Origin: Tabrizicola oligotrophica | Lineage (GTDB): Bacteria; Pseudomonadota; Alphaproteobacteria; Rhodobacterales; Rhodobacteraceae | Assembly: GCF_011008935.1 (NCBI RefSeq) | Contig: NZ_JAAIVJ010000001.1 | Location: forward strand, 248,001 to 312,000 | DNA length: 64,000 bases | Direction of reading: 5' to 3' | Shown here: positions 35,483 to 45,416 of the stretch, piece after piece | How the letters are laid out: each line of letters opens with the position of its first letter | Numbering within the stretch: position 1 is the first letter of the stretch | Position numbers and translations under genes: made by a program | Notes under the pieces: model-generated | Database searches by the model: none | Told to the model about the DNA's origin: nothing | Seen by the model: only the letters and a program-made list of their open reading frames with translations

Positions 35483-35998
35483 TCAGGGCTCTTCGCCGGC
35501 CGCCGGGCCGGGGGAGGCGATGCGCGACGGCGCCACCGGGGCGCGGCCGGTCGACAACGGGTCATCCTGACGCTGCACCGAGCCTTCGAAATGCGCGCCG
35601 GATTCGATGGCGATGGTCTTGTGGATGATGTCGCCTTCGACCTTGGCGGTCGAGGTCAGGCGCACCTTCAAGCCGCGGACGCGGCCGATGACGCGGCCGT
35701 TGACCACGATGTCATCGGCGACGATCTCGCCGCGGATGGTGGCGGTTTCGCCGACGGTCAGAAGATGGGCGCGGATGTCGCCTTCGACGGTGCCTTCGAC
35801 CTGAATGTCGCCGGTGGTGCGCAGGTTGCCGACCACAGTCAGGTCGGACGACAGTACAGATGCAGCCACCTTGCCCTTCGGCGCCGCCGGGGTGAAATCC
35901 ATCGAGGGTTTGGTCACAGGGGCCTCCGGGGCTTTGGGCTTGTCGGCATCGCCCGCTTTTGCGGGGCCGGGTTCGTTGATGCGGCTCTTAGAAAACAT
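35483..35998 (-). CDS. Bactofilin (polymer-forming cytoskeletal protein)
   Basis: 171 residues. Central beta-helix domain (about 45-150) built of short repeats such as VVGNLRTTGDIQVEGTVEGDI, flanked by disordered tails with many prolines and alanines. Bactofilins polymerise without nucleotides and place wall enzymes at defined membrane sites. Its start overlaps the end of the M23 peptidase gene by 11 bases, so the two are made together. The pairing is known from stalked alphaproteobacteria, where the bactofilin positions an M23 endopeptidase. Confidence 0.9.
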   Translation of the reverse strand: MFSKSRINEPGPAKAGDADKPKAPEAPVTKPSMDFTPAAPKGKVAASVLSSDLTVVGNLRTTGDIQVEGTVEGDIRAHLLTVGETATIRGEIVADDIVVNGRVIGRVRGLKVRLTSTAKVEGDIIHKTIAIESGAHFEGSVQRQDDPLSTGRAPVAPSRIASPGPAAGEEP

Positions 35999-37322
35999 TT
36001 TTCGCTGCCTTTATGAACGTCATCGGATTGACAGCATCGCCGCCGATCCTGACCTCGTAGTGAAGATGCGTGCCGGTGGACCGGCCTGAGTTGCCCATAT
36101 CACCGATCTGGTCGCCGCGCGATACTTTTTGTCCCACGGAAACGCGGATCTGGGCGAGATGGCCATAGCGGGTTTCGATGCCGAAAGCGTGCTGGATCTT
36201 GACCAGACGGCCATAGCCCGAGGCCCAGCCGGCATGGGTCACGACCCCGTCGGCAGTGGAATAGATCGGCGTGCCGTAGGGGCCGGCGATGTCGGTGCCC
36301 TCATGCATCCGCGAGCCCGCCCCGAGCGGGTCGTCGCGGCGGCCAAAGCTTGAGGTCCAGCGCACGCCTTTCGAGGTGATGGGGGTGGCGAAGGGGGCCT
36401 TGAAGGCCGCGAGCCGGTACAGGTTCATCTGGTCCAGCCCGGCCAGAATCGCATTGGCGCGGACCTCTTCCGCCGAGGGGGCGCCCTTGCTCGACAGCGA
36501 GATCGGGGTCAGCGGCCCGCCCTGGCCGCCATAGCCCTTGCGCACCGAGTTCAACAGATCCTCGGGGTTCATGCCCGCCTCGGTGAACATCTTTTCCAAT
36601 GGCTCGACCGAGACGGTCAGGGCCTCTTCCAGCTGGGCGAAGATGGCGTTGTTGCGCTGCTCAAGCTCTTGCTTTTCCTTGGCAATCGCCGCTGTCCGCT
36701 CGGCCGCCTTGTCGGCCACGCCCTGCATGCGGTCGCGTTCTTTCGCGGTGCCGTCAAGGCTGGCGGCCAGGAATTCCAGCGTCGCCACGGTATCCTCGGC
36801 GCGGCTTGCCTCGCTGCGGCCCGAGCCTTCGGTGCTGGCCAGCGTGGCGCTGTCCAGATCGGCGCGGGCTTCGTCGCGTTCCTTGATGGTGTGGCGCAGC
36901 GTGTTCTGGATCACGTCGATGCCGGTCTCCAGTTCGCGCCGCCGGTCCTCCGAGGCCAGAAGCCGGCCCTGCATGGTGGCCACCTGTTCCAGCGCCAGAT
37001 TGAAGCGTTCCTGCGCCGAAGCGGCCTCTTCGGCGCGCAGGTCGCGGTCCTTGGACAGGGCGTTCATCCGCTCTTCATAAAGTGCCTGCTGGCGCAGCAC
37101 CTGATCGCGCGACGAGCCGGCCGAGATGGAATCGAACAGCAGGATCGCAGTGGCCAGAATGGTCCAGGCCAACGCCAGCCCGCCGACCACGACGGCCACC
37201 GCCTGCGTCACCGGGCGCAGCCGGATGAAGCGGGTTTCCGTGTCGGATTTCAGGAACAGCCGCTGTTCGGGAAAATACCGTTCCAGCGTCTGGTGGGTCC
37301 GATAGGCAAGGCGCGTCAGCAC
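35988..37322 (-). CDS. M23 family metallopeptidase with coiled coil
   Basis: 444 residues. One membrane helix (about 38-62), a long coiled coil (about 75-225) and a C-terminal LytM domain with the zinc ligands in GSRMHEGTDIAG and the GTHLHYEV motif; the segment YGHLAQIRVSVGQ holds the last ligand. It should cut peptidoglycan cross-links or activate amidases. It starts with GTG at 37322 with no strong ribosome site. The overlap with the bactofilin gene suggests a bactofilin-guided hydrolase, comparable to the LmdC-type proteins. Confidence 0.9.
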   Translation of the reverse strand: MLTRLAYRTHQTLERYFPEQRLFLKSDTETRFIRLRPVTQAVAVVVGGLALAWTILATAILLFDSISAGSSRDQVLRQQALYEERMNALSKDRDLRAEEAASAQERFNLALEQVATMQGRLLASEDRRRELETGIDVIQNTLRHTIKERDEARADLDSATLASTEGSGRSEASRAEDTVATLEFLAASLDGTAKERDRMQGVADKAAERTAAIAKEKQELEQRNNAIFAQLEEALTVSVEPLEKMFTEAGMNPEDLLNSVRKGYGGQGGPLTPISLSSKGAPSAEEVRANAILAGLDQMNLYRLAAFKAPFATPITSKGVRWTSSFGRRDDPLGAGSRMHEGTDIAGPYGTPIYSTADGVVTHAGWASGYGRLVKIQHAFGIETRYGHLAQIRVSVGQKVSRGDQIGDMGNSGRSTGTHLHYEVRIGGDAVNPMTFIKAAKNVF

Positions 37323-37476
37323 GAGGGACGGTTCCGGTTACTGATGGAAAGGGCGGGGTGAAAGCCCGCCCGATATGGCGGCTTGGCAAAAGCCCGTCCT
37401 GATTAGCGGGCAGGGGGCAAGCCTGCAACAGATTTGCGGAAAGGCGGGCCCTGACAGACGCAATCCCGCCGCTGAT

Positions 37477-37492
37477 CGGCAGAATTCTGCCG
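37477..37492. repeat. Perfect 16-base palindrome
   Basis: CGGCAGAATTCTGCCG is fully self-complementary. It lies six bases past the end of the DUF455 gene (minus strand stop at 37499) in the gap before the M23 gene. Possible terminator or protein site; nothing else known. Confidence 0.4.
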
Positions 37493-37498
37493 ACCGGG

Positions 37499-38320
37499 TC
37501 AGTCCCGCGGGGCCTGTGCCTCGACCAGCGGCCAGTAGAAATCGGGCGGCAGGCCCGCCTCGGCGCGCTTTTCCTCGTTGAAGGGCGGCTTCAATCCGCC
37601 ATGAAAGTACAAACGTACAAGATCATGGAACGCCTCTTTCGGATCCAGCCCCTCGCGGCCGCACAGCCAGTTGAACCATTTGGAGCCATAGGCGACATGG
37701 CCGACTTCCTCGGCATAGATCACCTCCAGCGCGGCGCGGGTTTCGCTGTCGCCGGCGCGGCTGAATACCTCGATCATGCCAGGCGTCACATCCAGCCCGC
37801 GCGCCTCCAGCACCATCGGCACGACGGCGAGACGGCCCTTCAGGTCGGCGACGGTATCCTCGGCCGCCTTCCACATGCCGGCATGGGCGGCCAGCGCGCC
37901 GTAATGGCTGCCAAGCGCCTCCAGCCGGTCCGAGATCAGGTTGAAATGCCGCGATTCCTCATCCGCCGCCTTCACCCAGTCATCGTAAAAGCCCAGGGGC
38001 ATCGGCTGGTCGGTAAAGCGGGCAAGGATGTCCCAGTGCAGGTCGACCGCGTTCAACTCGATATGGGCCACCGCGTGCAAGAGCGCGATCCGGCCCTGTG
38101 CCGAGCCGGGACGGCGGCGCGGCACGTCGCGCGGCGGCAGCAGGTCGGGCTTTGCGGGCCGGGCGGGGAAATCCGGCGGGCTGGCCCGGCCGATGGGCAG
38201 CGGCTGACCCGAAGCGCGCGCCGCAAACCACGCGGCGGCGTGTCTGTGCGACAGCGCAGTCTTGGCGCGGCCATCGGCGCAGCGCAGCACCTCGACCGCC
38301 ATTTCTGCCAGCGTCTGCAT
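37499..38320 (-). CDS. DUF455 ferritin-like protein
   Basis: 273 residues. The ferritin-like four-helix carboxylate pattern is seen as HAVAHIELNAVDLHWD, DEESRHFNLISDRLEALG and EEVGHVAYGSKWFNWLCG, spaced as in di-iron proteins of DUF455 (MiaE-like superfamily). The chemistry is unknown in this group; an iron- or tRNA-related hydroxylase is one idea, without direct support. The bcp stop lies eight bases upstream, so it follows bcp in one operon. Confidence 0.8.
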   Translation of the reverse strand: MQTLAEMAVEVLRCADGRAKTALSHRHAAAWFAARASGQPLPIGRASPPDFPARPAKPDLLPPRDVPRRRPGSAQGRIALLHAVAHIELNAVDLHWDILARFTDQPMPLGFYDDWVKAADEESRHFNLISDRLEALGSHYGALAAHAGMWKAAEDTVADLKGRLAVVPMVLEARGLDVTPGMIEVFSRAGDSETRAALEVIYAEEVGHVAYGSKWFNWLCGREGLDPKEAFHDLVRLYFHGGLKPPFNEEKRAEAGLPPDFYWPLVEAQAPRD

Positions 38321-38328
38321 GCTGCCAA

Positions 38329-38796
38329 TCAGCCCTGCAAGGCCTGTGCGGCGGCCAGAACCTCGTCGGCGTGGCCGGCCACCGACACCTTGTTCCAGAC
38401 CCGCGCCACGCGCCCGGTCCCGTCGATCAGCACCGTCGTACGCTCGATGCCCATGTAGGTCCGGCCATACATGCTTTTCTCAAGCCAGACGCCGTAATCC
38501 TCGCAGGTCTGCCCGGCCTCGTCCGAGGCCAGTATCACCGAAAGCCCGTGCTTCTTGCAGAACTTGTCATGCGCCTTGACGCTGTCCTTCGAGACCCCGA
38601 TCACCGTCGTGCCGGCGGCGGCAAAGGCGGCCGCGCGGGCGGTGAAGTCCTGCGATTCCAGCGTGCAGCCGGGGGTGTCGTCCTTGGGGTAGAAATACAG
38701 CACCACCTTGCCGGGGCGGAAGGCCGACAGCGTGACAGTGCCGCCGCCATCCCGGGGCAGTGTGAAATCGGGGGCGGGGGTTCCGGCGACGATCAT
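38329..38796 (-). CDS. bcp: Thioredoxin-dependent thiol peroxidase (Bcp/PrxQ)
   Basis: 155 residues. Reduces hydrogen and alkyl peroxides in the cytosol. The peroxidatic site reads YPKDDTPGCTLESQDF with Cys44; the residue five further on, where E. coli Bcp has the resolving cysteine, is glutamine. Cys80 and Cys98 are available instead, so the resolving cysteine may be elsewhere or external. The DUF455 gene follows eight bases downstream. Divergent from the AsmA-like gene. Confidence 0.92.
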   Translation of the reverse strand: MIVAGTPAPDFTLPRDGGGTVTLSAFRPGKVVLYFYPKDDTPGCTLESQDFTARAAAFAAAGTTVIGVSKDSVKAHDKFCKKHGLSVILASDEAGQTCEDYGVWLEKSMYGRTYMGIERTTVLIDGTGRVARVWNKVSVAGHADEVLAAAQALQG

Positions 38797-38922
38797 GGGC
38801 GGCTCCTTGCCTTTCGGGTCAAATCCCTTGGCGATCTAGTTGCCTTTCGGCAAAGATAAAGGCAAGCCCGGCAAAACGGGCAAGACCCGGCACGCGGGCG
38901 GTTGAAAGGGCAGACACGGCGC

Positions 38923-41900
38923 ATGGATGGTGGCGCGACAGAGGGGGAACCGGCGGCGGGCGGAGCGGCAGAGCTTGCCGCCGTCGCGCAGACCGCCGAG
39001 CCGTCGAGGGCCGGGGACGCAGGTCGCCGGCGGCGCTCGCGCACCGGGCTGCGCTGGCGGCTGTTGTTCCTTGCCCTTGCGCTTGGGCTGATCCTTGGCG
39101 GCTACAGCCTGATCGGGCGGTCGATCCCGTTGCCGGTCTGGATGGTGGCCGAGGTGGAAGCCCGGCTCAACCGGGCGCTGGCGCCCAGCCTTCCCGATGC
39201 GGCGCTGGCGCTTGGCGCGGTGGACCTGACGCTGGACGAAGACTATGTGCCCCGTCTCCGGCTTGAGGATGTGCGGGTGCTGAAGGCGGGGGGCGAGGCG
39301 CTGCTGACGCTGCCCGAGGTGCGGCTGGCGCTGCAGGGCCGGGCGCTCTTGCAGGGCGAGGCGCGGGTGGCCTCGTTGCGGATCACCGGGGCGCGGGTGG
39401 CGATGACGCGCGACAGTGCGGGGCGCGTCGATTTCGCCATGGGCGACGGCGGGTTCTCGCCGCAGGTCAACCGCTTTGCCGATCTGTTCGACCTTGCCGA
39501 TCGGGCGCTGGCCGCGCCCGGCCTTGTCGGCCTGACCCGGATCGAGGCCGAGGCGCTGACCCTGCGGCTGACCGACAAGCGCTCGGGCCGCGTCTTTGAA
39601 CTGGGCGACGGCCGGCTGCGGGTGGAGAACCGCGCCGATGCGCTGGCGGCAGAGCTGGCAGTGTCGATCCAGGGCTCTGCGGCGCAGCCCGGCCGGGCGG
39701 TGATGCAGCTCGTGTCGGAAAAGGGCGCGTCGAAGGCCCGGCTGTCGGTGGAGTTCAACGACATCGCCGCCGCCGATCTGGCGGTGCAGGCGCCATTCAT
39801 GGCGCCGCTGGCCAGCCTTGAGGCGCCGATTTCGGGCCGCCTTGCGGTTGGCCTGACCGACCGCGGGGTCGAGGCGCTGGAGGGCGCGCTGGAGATCGGC
39901 AAGGGCGCGTTGCGCCCGACCGAGGCGGCGCAGCCGGTGGTCTTTGACCGGGCCAGCCTTGCCATGGCCTACCAGCCCGACAGCGGCGAGATGCGCCTGA
40001 CGCGGTTTGAAGTGGAAAGCCCGACGCTGCGCGCTTCGTCTACCGGGCAGGCTTTCCTGATTGGCGCTGACGGCGCGCGGATCACCGGGCCGCTGAGCGG
40101 CGCGCTGCCGGCCGCCTTCGTGTCGCAGATCAGCTTTGACGACGTGCGCATCGACCCCGAGGGGATGTTCGAGGCGCCGGTGCATTTCTCGTCCGGGGCG
40201 CTGGATGCCCGGCTGCGGCTTGATCCGTTTCAGGTGGAAATCGGGCAGCTCGCCTTGGCAGAGGAGGGGCGGCGGCTGGTGCTGAAAGGCCGGGTCGGCG
40301 CCGATGCCAAGGGCTGGGCCGCATCGCTGGACCTGACGCTGAACGAGATTGCCCATGACAAGCTGGTGGCGCTCTGGCCGAAGAAGCTCTTGGCCAGAAC
40401 CCGCGACTGGATCGGCAGGAACATCCTGCAAGGCACGTTGCAGGACATCAAGGCCGCGCTGCGGATCGCCCCCGGCGCCGAGCCGCGCCTGCACCTGTCC
40501 TATACCTTCGACAAGGCTGACGTGCGGTTTCTGGCCACTCTGCCGCCGGTTCAGGGCGGCAAGGGCTATTCCACCATCGAGGGCCTGACCTATACCATGG
40601 TGATGACCAAAGGGCAGGTGACGGCGCCGCAGGGCGGGGCGATCGACGTGGCCGGCTCGGTCTTTGCCGTGCCGGACGTGACTGCCAAGCCCGCCCGCGC
40701 CGAGATCCGGCTGTCCACCCGCTCCAGCCTGACGGCGACACTGTCGCTGCTCAACCTGCCACCCTTCAACTTCATGACCAAGGCCGACCGCCCGGTCGAT
40801 CTGGGCGAGGGCCGGGCCGAAGTGGAAACCCGGCTGACGCTGCCGTTGCAGAAGAAGGTGGCGCTGGCCGACGTGAACTATGACGTGAAGGGCCGGGTCT
40901 TGGACTTCCGCTCGGACAAGCTGGTGGCCGGGCGCGAGATCGTCGCCGAGGCGCTGGATGTGACGGCGACGCCGCACGGGCTGGAGATCACCGGCAAGGG
41001 GCATCTGGGCGCAGTGCCGTTCGACGTGACCTTTGCCCAGGGCTTCGGCCCCGACCAGAAGGGCCGCTCGACCATTCGCGGCGATGTGATGCTGTCGCAG
41101 GTGGCGGCCGAGGAATTCGGTCTGGGCCTGCCCGCCGGCATGGTTTCGGGGCAGGGCCGCGCGGCGGTGGAGATCGACCTGCAAAAGGGCGAACCGGGCG
41201 AATTGCGGCTGACGTCCGATCTGCAGGGCATCGGCCTCACGCTGCCCGAGGTCGGCTGGACCAAGGGGCGCGACGCGAAGGGCCGGCTTGAGGCCGAAGT
41301 AACGCTGGGCGCGGTTCCCGCCGTCCACCGGCTGGCGCTGGAGGCGGCGGGGCTGAAGGCCACCGGCAAGGTGGCACTGCGGGCGGGCGGCGGGCTGGAC
41401 GTGGCGCGGTTCGACCGGGTGACACTGAAGGACTGGCTGGACGCAACGGTGGAATTCACCGGCCGGGGGCCGGGCGAGCCGGTGGCCATCGGCGTCACTG
41501 GCGGCGAGGTCGACATCCGCAGCATCCCCAGCGCCGAGGAGCGCGGCAGCAGCGCCAGCGGGCAGGGCAGCGGCCCGCTGACGCTGGCGCTGGACCGGCT
41601 TGTCGTGACCTCGACCATCGCGCTCACCGATTTCCGCGGCCGCTTCGGCCTGTCGGGCGGTTTTAGCGGCGATTTCACCGCGGCAATGAACGGCGGGCCG
41701 GCAGTCAACGGCACTGTGGTTCCCAGCCGCCATGGCACGGCGGTCCGGCTGCAATCGCAGGACGGCGGCGCAACCATCGCGGCGGCAGGGCTGTTTGCCT
41801 CGGCGCGCGGCGGCGATCTGGACATGACGCTGACCCCGCGCGAGACGCCGGGGCATTACGACGGGCGGCTGACCATCGCCAATGTGCGGGTGCGCAACGC

Positions 41901-42339
41901 CAATGTGCTGGCCGAGCTTTTGAACGCGATTTCGGTCGTGGGGCTTCTGGAGCAGCTGAACGGGCAGGGGCTGGTGTTCAACGCAGTGGAGGGCGACTTC
42001 CTTCTGACCCCGGATTTCGTCGATCTGCGCCGCGGATCGGCCACCGGCGCCAGCCTTGGCGTGTCGATGGCGGGGCTTTACACCTCGGCCACCGGGCAAC
42101 TGGCGATGCAGGGGGTGATCTCGCCGGTCTATCTGCTGAACGGCATCGGCGCGATCCTGACCAAGCGCGGCGAGGGGGTTTTCGGGTTCAACTACACGCT
42201 GGAAGGCACGGCGGACACGCCCGAGGTCGGCGTCAACCCGCTGTCGATCCTGACGCCGGGCATGTTCCGCGAGCTGTTCCGGCCCGGAACGCCGCGCGAG
42301 GGCGGGCCGGTGCCGAAACCGAAACAGGGCAGGGACTAG
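38923..42339 (+). CDS. Giant AsmA/YhdP-like envelope protein
   Basis: About 1138 residues. A cytosolic basic stretch ([12 protein letters not shown]) leads into one membrane helix (about 45-65) and a very long beta-rich part with DUF3971-type blocks and an AsmA-like C-terminus ([32 protein letters not shown]-like). Proteins of this kind bridge the inner and outer membrane and carry phospholipids. ATG 38923 is the first ATG; TTG 38902 in the same frame is possible. The queA gene begins two bases after the stop, so it is in an operon with tRNA modification. Confidence 0.82.
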   Translation: MDGGATEGEPAAGGAAELAAVAQTAEPSRAGDAGRRRRSRTGLRWRLLFLALALGLILGGYSLIGRSIPLPVWMVAEVEARLNRALAPSLPDAALALGAVDLTLDEDYVPRLRLEDVRVLKAGGEALLTLPEVRLALQGRALLQGEARVASLRITGARVAMTRDSAGRVDFAMGDGGFSPQVNRFADLFDLADRALAAPGLVGLTRIEAEALTLRLTDKRSGRVFELGDGRLRVENRADALAAELAVSIQGSAAQPGRAVMQLVSEKGASKARLSVEFNDIAAADLAVQAPFMAPLASLEAPISGRLAVGLTDRGVEALEGALEIGKGALRPTEAAQPVVFDRASLAMAYQPDSGEMRLTRFEVESPTLRASSTGQAFLIGADGARITGPLSGALPAAFVSQISFDDVRIDPEGMFEAPVHFSSGALDARLRLDPFQVEIGQLALAEEGRRLVLKGRVGADAKGWAASLDLTLNEIAHDKLVALWPKKLLARTRDWIGRNILQGTLQDIKAALRIAPGAEPRLHLSYTFDKADVRFLATLPPVQGGKGYSTIEGLTYTMVMTKGQVTAPQGGAIDVAGSVFAVPDVTAKPARAEIRLSTRSSLTATLSLLNLPPFNFMTKADRPVDLGEGRAEVETRLTLPLQKKVALADVNYDVKGRVLDFRSDKLVAGREIVAEALDVTATPHGLEITGKGHLGAVPFDVTFAQGFGPDQKGRSTIRGDVMLSQVAAEEFGLGLPAGMVSGQGRAAVEIDLQKGEPGELRLTSDLQGIGLTLPEVGWTKGRDAKGRLEAEVTLGAVPAVHRLALEAAGLKATGKVALRAGGGLDVARFDRVTLKDWLDATVEFTGRGPGEPVAIGVTGGEVDIRSIPSAEERGSSASGQGSGPLTLALDRLVVTSTIALTDFRGRFGLSGGFSGDFTAAMNGGPAVNGTVVPSRHGTAVRLQSQDGGATIAAAGLFASARGGDLDMTLTPRETPGHYDGRLTIANVRVRNANVLAELLNAISVVGLLEQLNGQGLVFNAVEGDFLLTPDFVDLRRGSATGASLGVSMAGLYTSATGQLAMQGVISPVYLLNGIGAILTKRGEGVFGFNYTLEGTADTPEVGVNPLSILTPGMFRELFRPGTPREGGPVPKPKQGRD

Positions 42340-42341
42340 GC

Positions 42342-43376
42342 ATGCAGCTTTCAGATTTCGATTTTCACCTGCCCGAGACGCTGATTGCGACGCGGCCGGC
42401 AAAACCGCGCAGCTCGGCCCGGCTTCTGCTGGCCGAGGGCGACCGGATCAGCGACCGGCGGGTGTCGGATCTGGCGCAGATCTTCCAGCCGGGCGATCTG
42501 CTGGTGCTGAACAACACCCGCGTCATTCCGGCCCGGCTGTTCGGGCAGCGCCAGCGCGGCGAGGCGGTGGCGAAGGTGGAGGTGACGCTGCTGGAACCCA
42601 CGGCGCAGGGCTGGCGGGCCTTGGCCAAACCGCTGCGCAAGCTGCAGGCGGGCGAGGAGATCGTGTTCTCCGATGCGCTTTCCGCCCGAGTGGTGGCGAA
42701 ATCCGAAACCGATCTGGAGCTGGCCTTCAACTGCACGGGCGCCGATTTCGACGCGGCACTGAACGCCGCCGGGGCCATGCCGCTGCCGCCCTATATCGCT
42801 GCCAAGCGCCCGGCGGACGCGGCCGACCGCGACGATTACCAGACTGTCTTTGCCCGCCATTCCGGCGCCGTGGCAGCGCCCACGGCCAGCCTGCATTTCG
42901 ATGCCGCCCTGCTCGACGCCCTGCGGCACCGCGGGGTGGAGTTCGTCGAGGTGACGCTGCATGTCGGCGCCGGCACCTTCCTGCCGGTCAAGGTCGAGGA
43001 TGTGACCACCCACCGCATGCATGCCGAGTGGGGCGAAGTGACCGAAGCCGCCGCCGCCCGGATCGCTGCCGCCAAGGATCAGGGCCGGCGGGTGATTCCG
43101 GTCGGCACCACGGCGCTCCGGCTGATCGAAAGCGCCGCCTTGGGCGGGCGCATCGCGGCATGGCGGGGCACCACCGACATCTTCATCTATCCCGGCTACC
43201 GCTTCCGCGTGGCCGATGCGCTGATGACCAATTTCCACCTGCCGAAATCGACGCTGCTGATGCTGGTCTCGGCGCTGATGGGCAAGGAGCGCATCGACCG
43301 CATCTATGCCCATGCCATCGCGGCGGGCTACCGGTTCTTTTCCTATGGCGATGCCAGCCTGCTGATCCCGCGATGA
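42342..43376 (+). CDS. queA: S-adenosylmethionine:tRNA ribosyltransferase-isomerase
   Basis: 344 residues. Builds epoxyqueuosine in tRNA from preQ1 and SAM. The start [19 protein letters not shown] and the blocks [27 protein letters not shown] and [17 protein letters not shown] are standard for QueA. No tgt gene is nearby in the window. Overlap with other genes is absent but the gap to the AsmA-like gene is two bases. Confidence 0.96.
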   Translation: MQLSDFDFHLPETLIATRPAKPRSSARLLLAEGDRISDRRVSDLAQIFQPGDLLVLNNTRVIPARLFGQRQRGEAVAKVEVTLLEPTAQGWRALAKPLRKLQAGEEIVFSDALSARVVAKSETDLELAFNCTGADFDAALNAAGAMPLPPYIAAKRPADAADRDDYQTVFARHSGAVAAPTASLHFDAALLDALRHRGVEFVEVTLHVGAGTFLPVKVEDVTTHRMHAEWGEVTEAAAARIAAAKDQGRRVIPVGTTALRLIESAALGGRIAAWRGTTDIFIYPGYRFRVADALMTNFHLPKSTLLMLVSALMGKERIDRIYAHAIAAGYRFFSYGDASLLIPR

Positions 43377-43461
43377 CGGTTTTGGCGCTGAAACCGGCGC
43401 GAGCCGGGTGCGGCGGCGCAAACTCGTGCTATGGTTCGAAAAACCGCAGGAAAGGACCGCG

Positions 43462-44688
43462 ATGTTTTCGGTGATGCGCAACTCCTGGGCCCTGCTCTTG
43501 GGCATGATGCTGCTGATGCTCGGCAATGGCATTCAAGGCACGCTTCTGGGCATCCGCGGCAAGATCGAGGGCTTTTCCACGCTGGAGATGTCCTATGTCA
43601 TGGCCGCCTATTCGGTGGGCTTCCTTCTGGGCTCGCGGCTCGCGCCGCAGATGATCCAGCGGGTTGGCCATGTGCGGGTGTTCTCGGCGCTTGGCTCGCT
43701 GATTTCGGCGGTGATGATCCTGTTTCCGGTCGCCCCCGACTGGATGGCCTGGGCCGCGATGCGGGTCTTGCTGGGCTACTGTTTCGCCGGGGTCTACATC
43801 AGCGCCGAAAGCTGGCTGAACGCCTCGTCCACCAATGAAAACCGCGGCCAGGCGCTGTCGGCCTACATGATCGTGACCATGTTGGGCATCGTCGCTTCGC
43901 AGGTGCTGATGAACCTGCGCGATCCGGGCGGGTTCGACCTGTTCGTGTTTTCCTCGATCCTCGTCTCGCTTGCCTTCACGCCGATCCTGCTGTCGGCCGC
44001 CCGCGCCCCGGCGTTTCACGAGATCAAGCCGCTGCCGATCCGGCATCTGTTCCAGACCTCGCCCTTGGGCTGCGTCGGCCTGTTCCTGCTGGGCGCGCTG
44101 TTTTCCACCCTGTTCGGCATGGCCTCGGTCTGGGGATCGGAGGTCGGGCTTTCGGTGCGCAACATCTCGATCTTCATCGCCTCGATCTATGTCGGCGGGC
44201 TGGTGCTGCAATATCCCGTCGGTTGGGCGTCGGACCGCTGGGACCGGCGCGCGATGATCCTGTGGATGGCAGTCGCGGGGGCGGTGGCCACCAGCGCCGG
44301 GCTGATCCTGACCTGGAACATGGCGGTGCTGAGCGCGCTTGGCTTTCTGGCCGGCGGCATCGCCAACCCGCTTTATTCGCTGCTGGTCGCCTATGTGAAC
44401 GACTATCTGGCCGAAAACGAGATGGCCGGCGCGTCGGCGGGGCTGCTGTTCATCTACGGGCTGGGCTCGATCGGCGGGCCGATGGCGACCGGCTGGCTGA
44501 TGGGGCAGGTCGGGCCTTCGGGGTTCTTCCTGTTCATCGCGCTGATGTTCCTTGCCATTTCGCTTTACGCCATGTGGCGGATGACGCGCGGACGGCGGCG
44601 GCTGTTCCGCCGGCGGCTGCGGACGCTGGCGCCGGGGGCCTCGCCCGTCGCGGTCGAGGCCAGCATCGGGCGCGACAACGGCGACTGA
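43462..44688 (+). CDS. MFS transporter (YcaD-like)
   Basis: 408 residues, about twelve membrane helices. The MFS loop-2/3 region reads GSRLAPQMIQRVGHVRVF and the second half has PVGWASDRWDRRAM. The pattern SAESWLNASSTNENRGQALS is characteristic of the YcaD-like branch. Substrate unknown. ATG 43462 is preferred over a TTG/ATG frame start at 43408 because AGGAAAGGA lies just upstream. Confidence 0.82.
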   Translation: MFSVMRNSWALLLGMMLLMLGNGIQGTLLGIRGKIEGFSTLEMSYVMAAYSVGFLLGSRLAPQMIQRVGHVRVFSALGSLISAVMILFPVAPDWMAWAAMRVLLGYCFAGVYISAESWLNASSTNENRGQALSAYMIVTMLGIVASQVLMNLRDPGGFDLFVFSSILVSLAFTPILLSAARAPAFHEIKPLPIRHLFQTSPLGCVGLFLLGALFSTLFGMASVWGSEVGLSVRNISIFIASIYVGGLVLQYPVGWASDRWDRRAMILWMAVAGAVATSAGLILTWNMAVLSALGFLAGGIANPLYSLLVAYVNDYLAENEMAGASAGLLFIYGLGSIGGPMATGWLMGQVGPSGFFLFIALMFLAISLYAMWRMTRGRRRLFRRRLRTLAPGASPVAVEASIGRDNGD

Positions 44689-44752
44689 GCGAATTCTGCT
44701 GGCCAAGCCGGGCTGAACCTGCCAGCTTTCGCCGAAATGGCGGAGGCGTGTG

Positions 44753-45340
44753 ATGTCTGATCCGGTCACGGTTCTGGATTTCTGGCTGGGCGAGGTCGGT
44801 CCCGAAGGCTGGTATGCCGGGGGCGAGGTTCTCGACCGCGAGTGCCGGATGCAGTTTCTCGAGCTGTGGCAGGCGGCGCATGACGGCGGGCTGGAGCATT
44901 GGATCGACGGCGCAGCGGGAACGCTGGCCTATCTGGTGATCTGCGACCAGCTGGCGCGCAACATGCACCGCGGCTCGGCGCTGGCCTTTGCCACCGATGC
45001 CCGGGCGCTCGCCGCAGCGAAGCGCGCGGTCGAGGCGGGTTGGGACATGGCGGCCCCCGAGCCCGAGCGGCAGTTCTTCTACATGCCCTTCGAACATTCC
45101 GAAACCCCCGAGGATCAGGCGCAGGCGGTGCGGCTTTTGACCGAGCGGATGCCCTCCGACCCCGAGATGGCGCTGCATGCCCGCGCGCATCAGGCGATCA
45201 TCGCCCGCTTCGGCCGATTCCCGTTCCGCAACGCGGCACTGGGGCGCGCCACCACGCCGGCCGAGGCCGATTTCATGGCGCAAGGCGGCTACATGGCCGA
45301 GGTGAACCGGCTGCGCGCCAGCCATGCATCGGGTGCATAG
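44753..45340 (+). CDS. DUF924 family protein
   Basis: 195 residues. DUF924 signatures are ICDQLARNMHRGSALAFATD, FFYMPFEHSETPEDQ and RFGRFPFRNAALGRATTPAE. It is an all-helical cytosolic protein of unknown function, of TPR-like fold. ATG 44753 follows GGAGG with six bases between. It ends 38 bases before a hairpin-plus-T-run. Confidence 0.85.
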   Translation: MSDPVTVLDFWLGEVGPEGWYAGGEVLDRECRMQFLELWQAAHDGGLEHWIDGAAGTLAYLVICDQLARNMHRGSALAFATDARALAAAKRAVEAGWDMAAPEPERQFFYMPFEHSETPEDQAQAVRLLTERMPSDPEMALHARAHQAIIARFGRFPFRNAALGRATTPAEADFMAQGGYMAEVNRLRASHASGA

Positions 45341-45377
45341 GGGGCGGGCGTTGATATCGTTGCTTGGTTGAACAAGA

Positions 45378-45401
45378 TAGTTTAATGGCAAACTACTTTT
45401 T
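45378..45401 (+). terminator. Hairpin with T-run after the DUF924 gene
   Basis: TAGTTT-AATGGC-AAACTA (45378-45395) is a perfect six-base stem with a six-base loop, followed by CTTTTT. It fits an intrinsic terminator for the DUF924 gene and lies 16 bases before the lpdA start, so it might also act as an attenuator there. Confidence 0.5.
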
Positions 45402-45416
45402 CTGAGGGAGGGAAAG

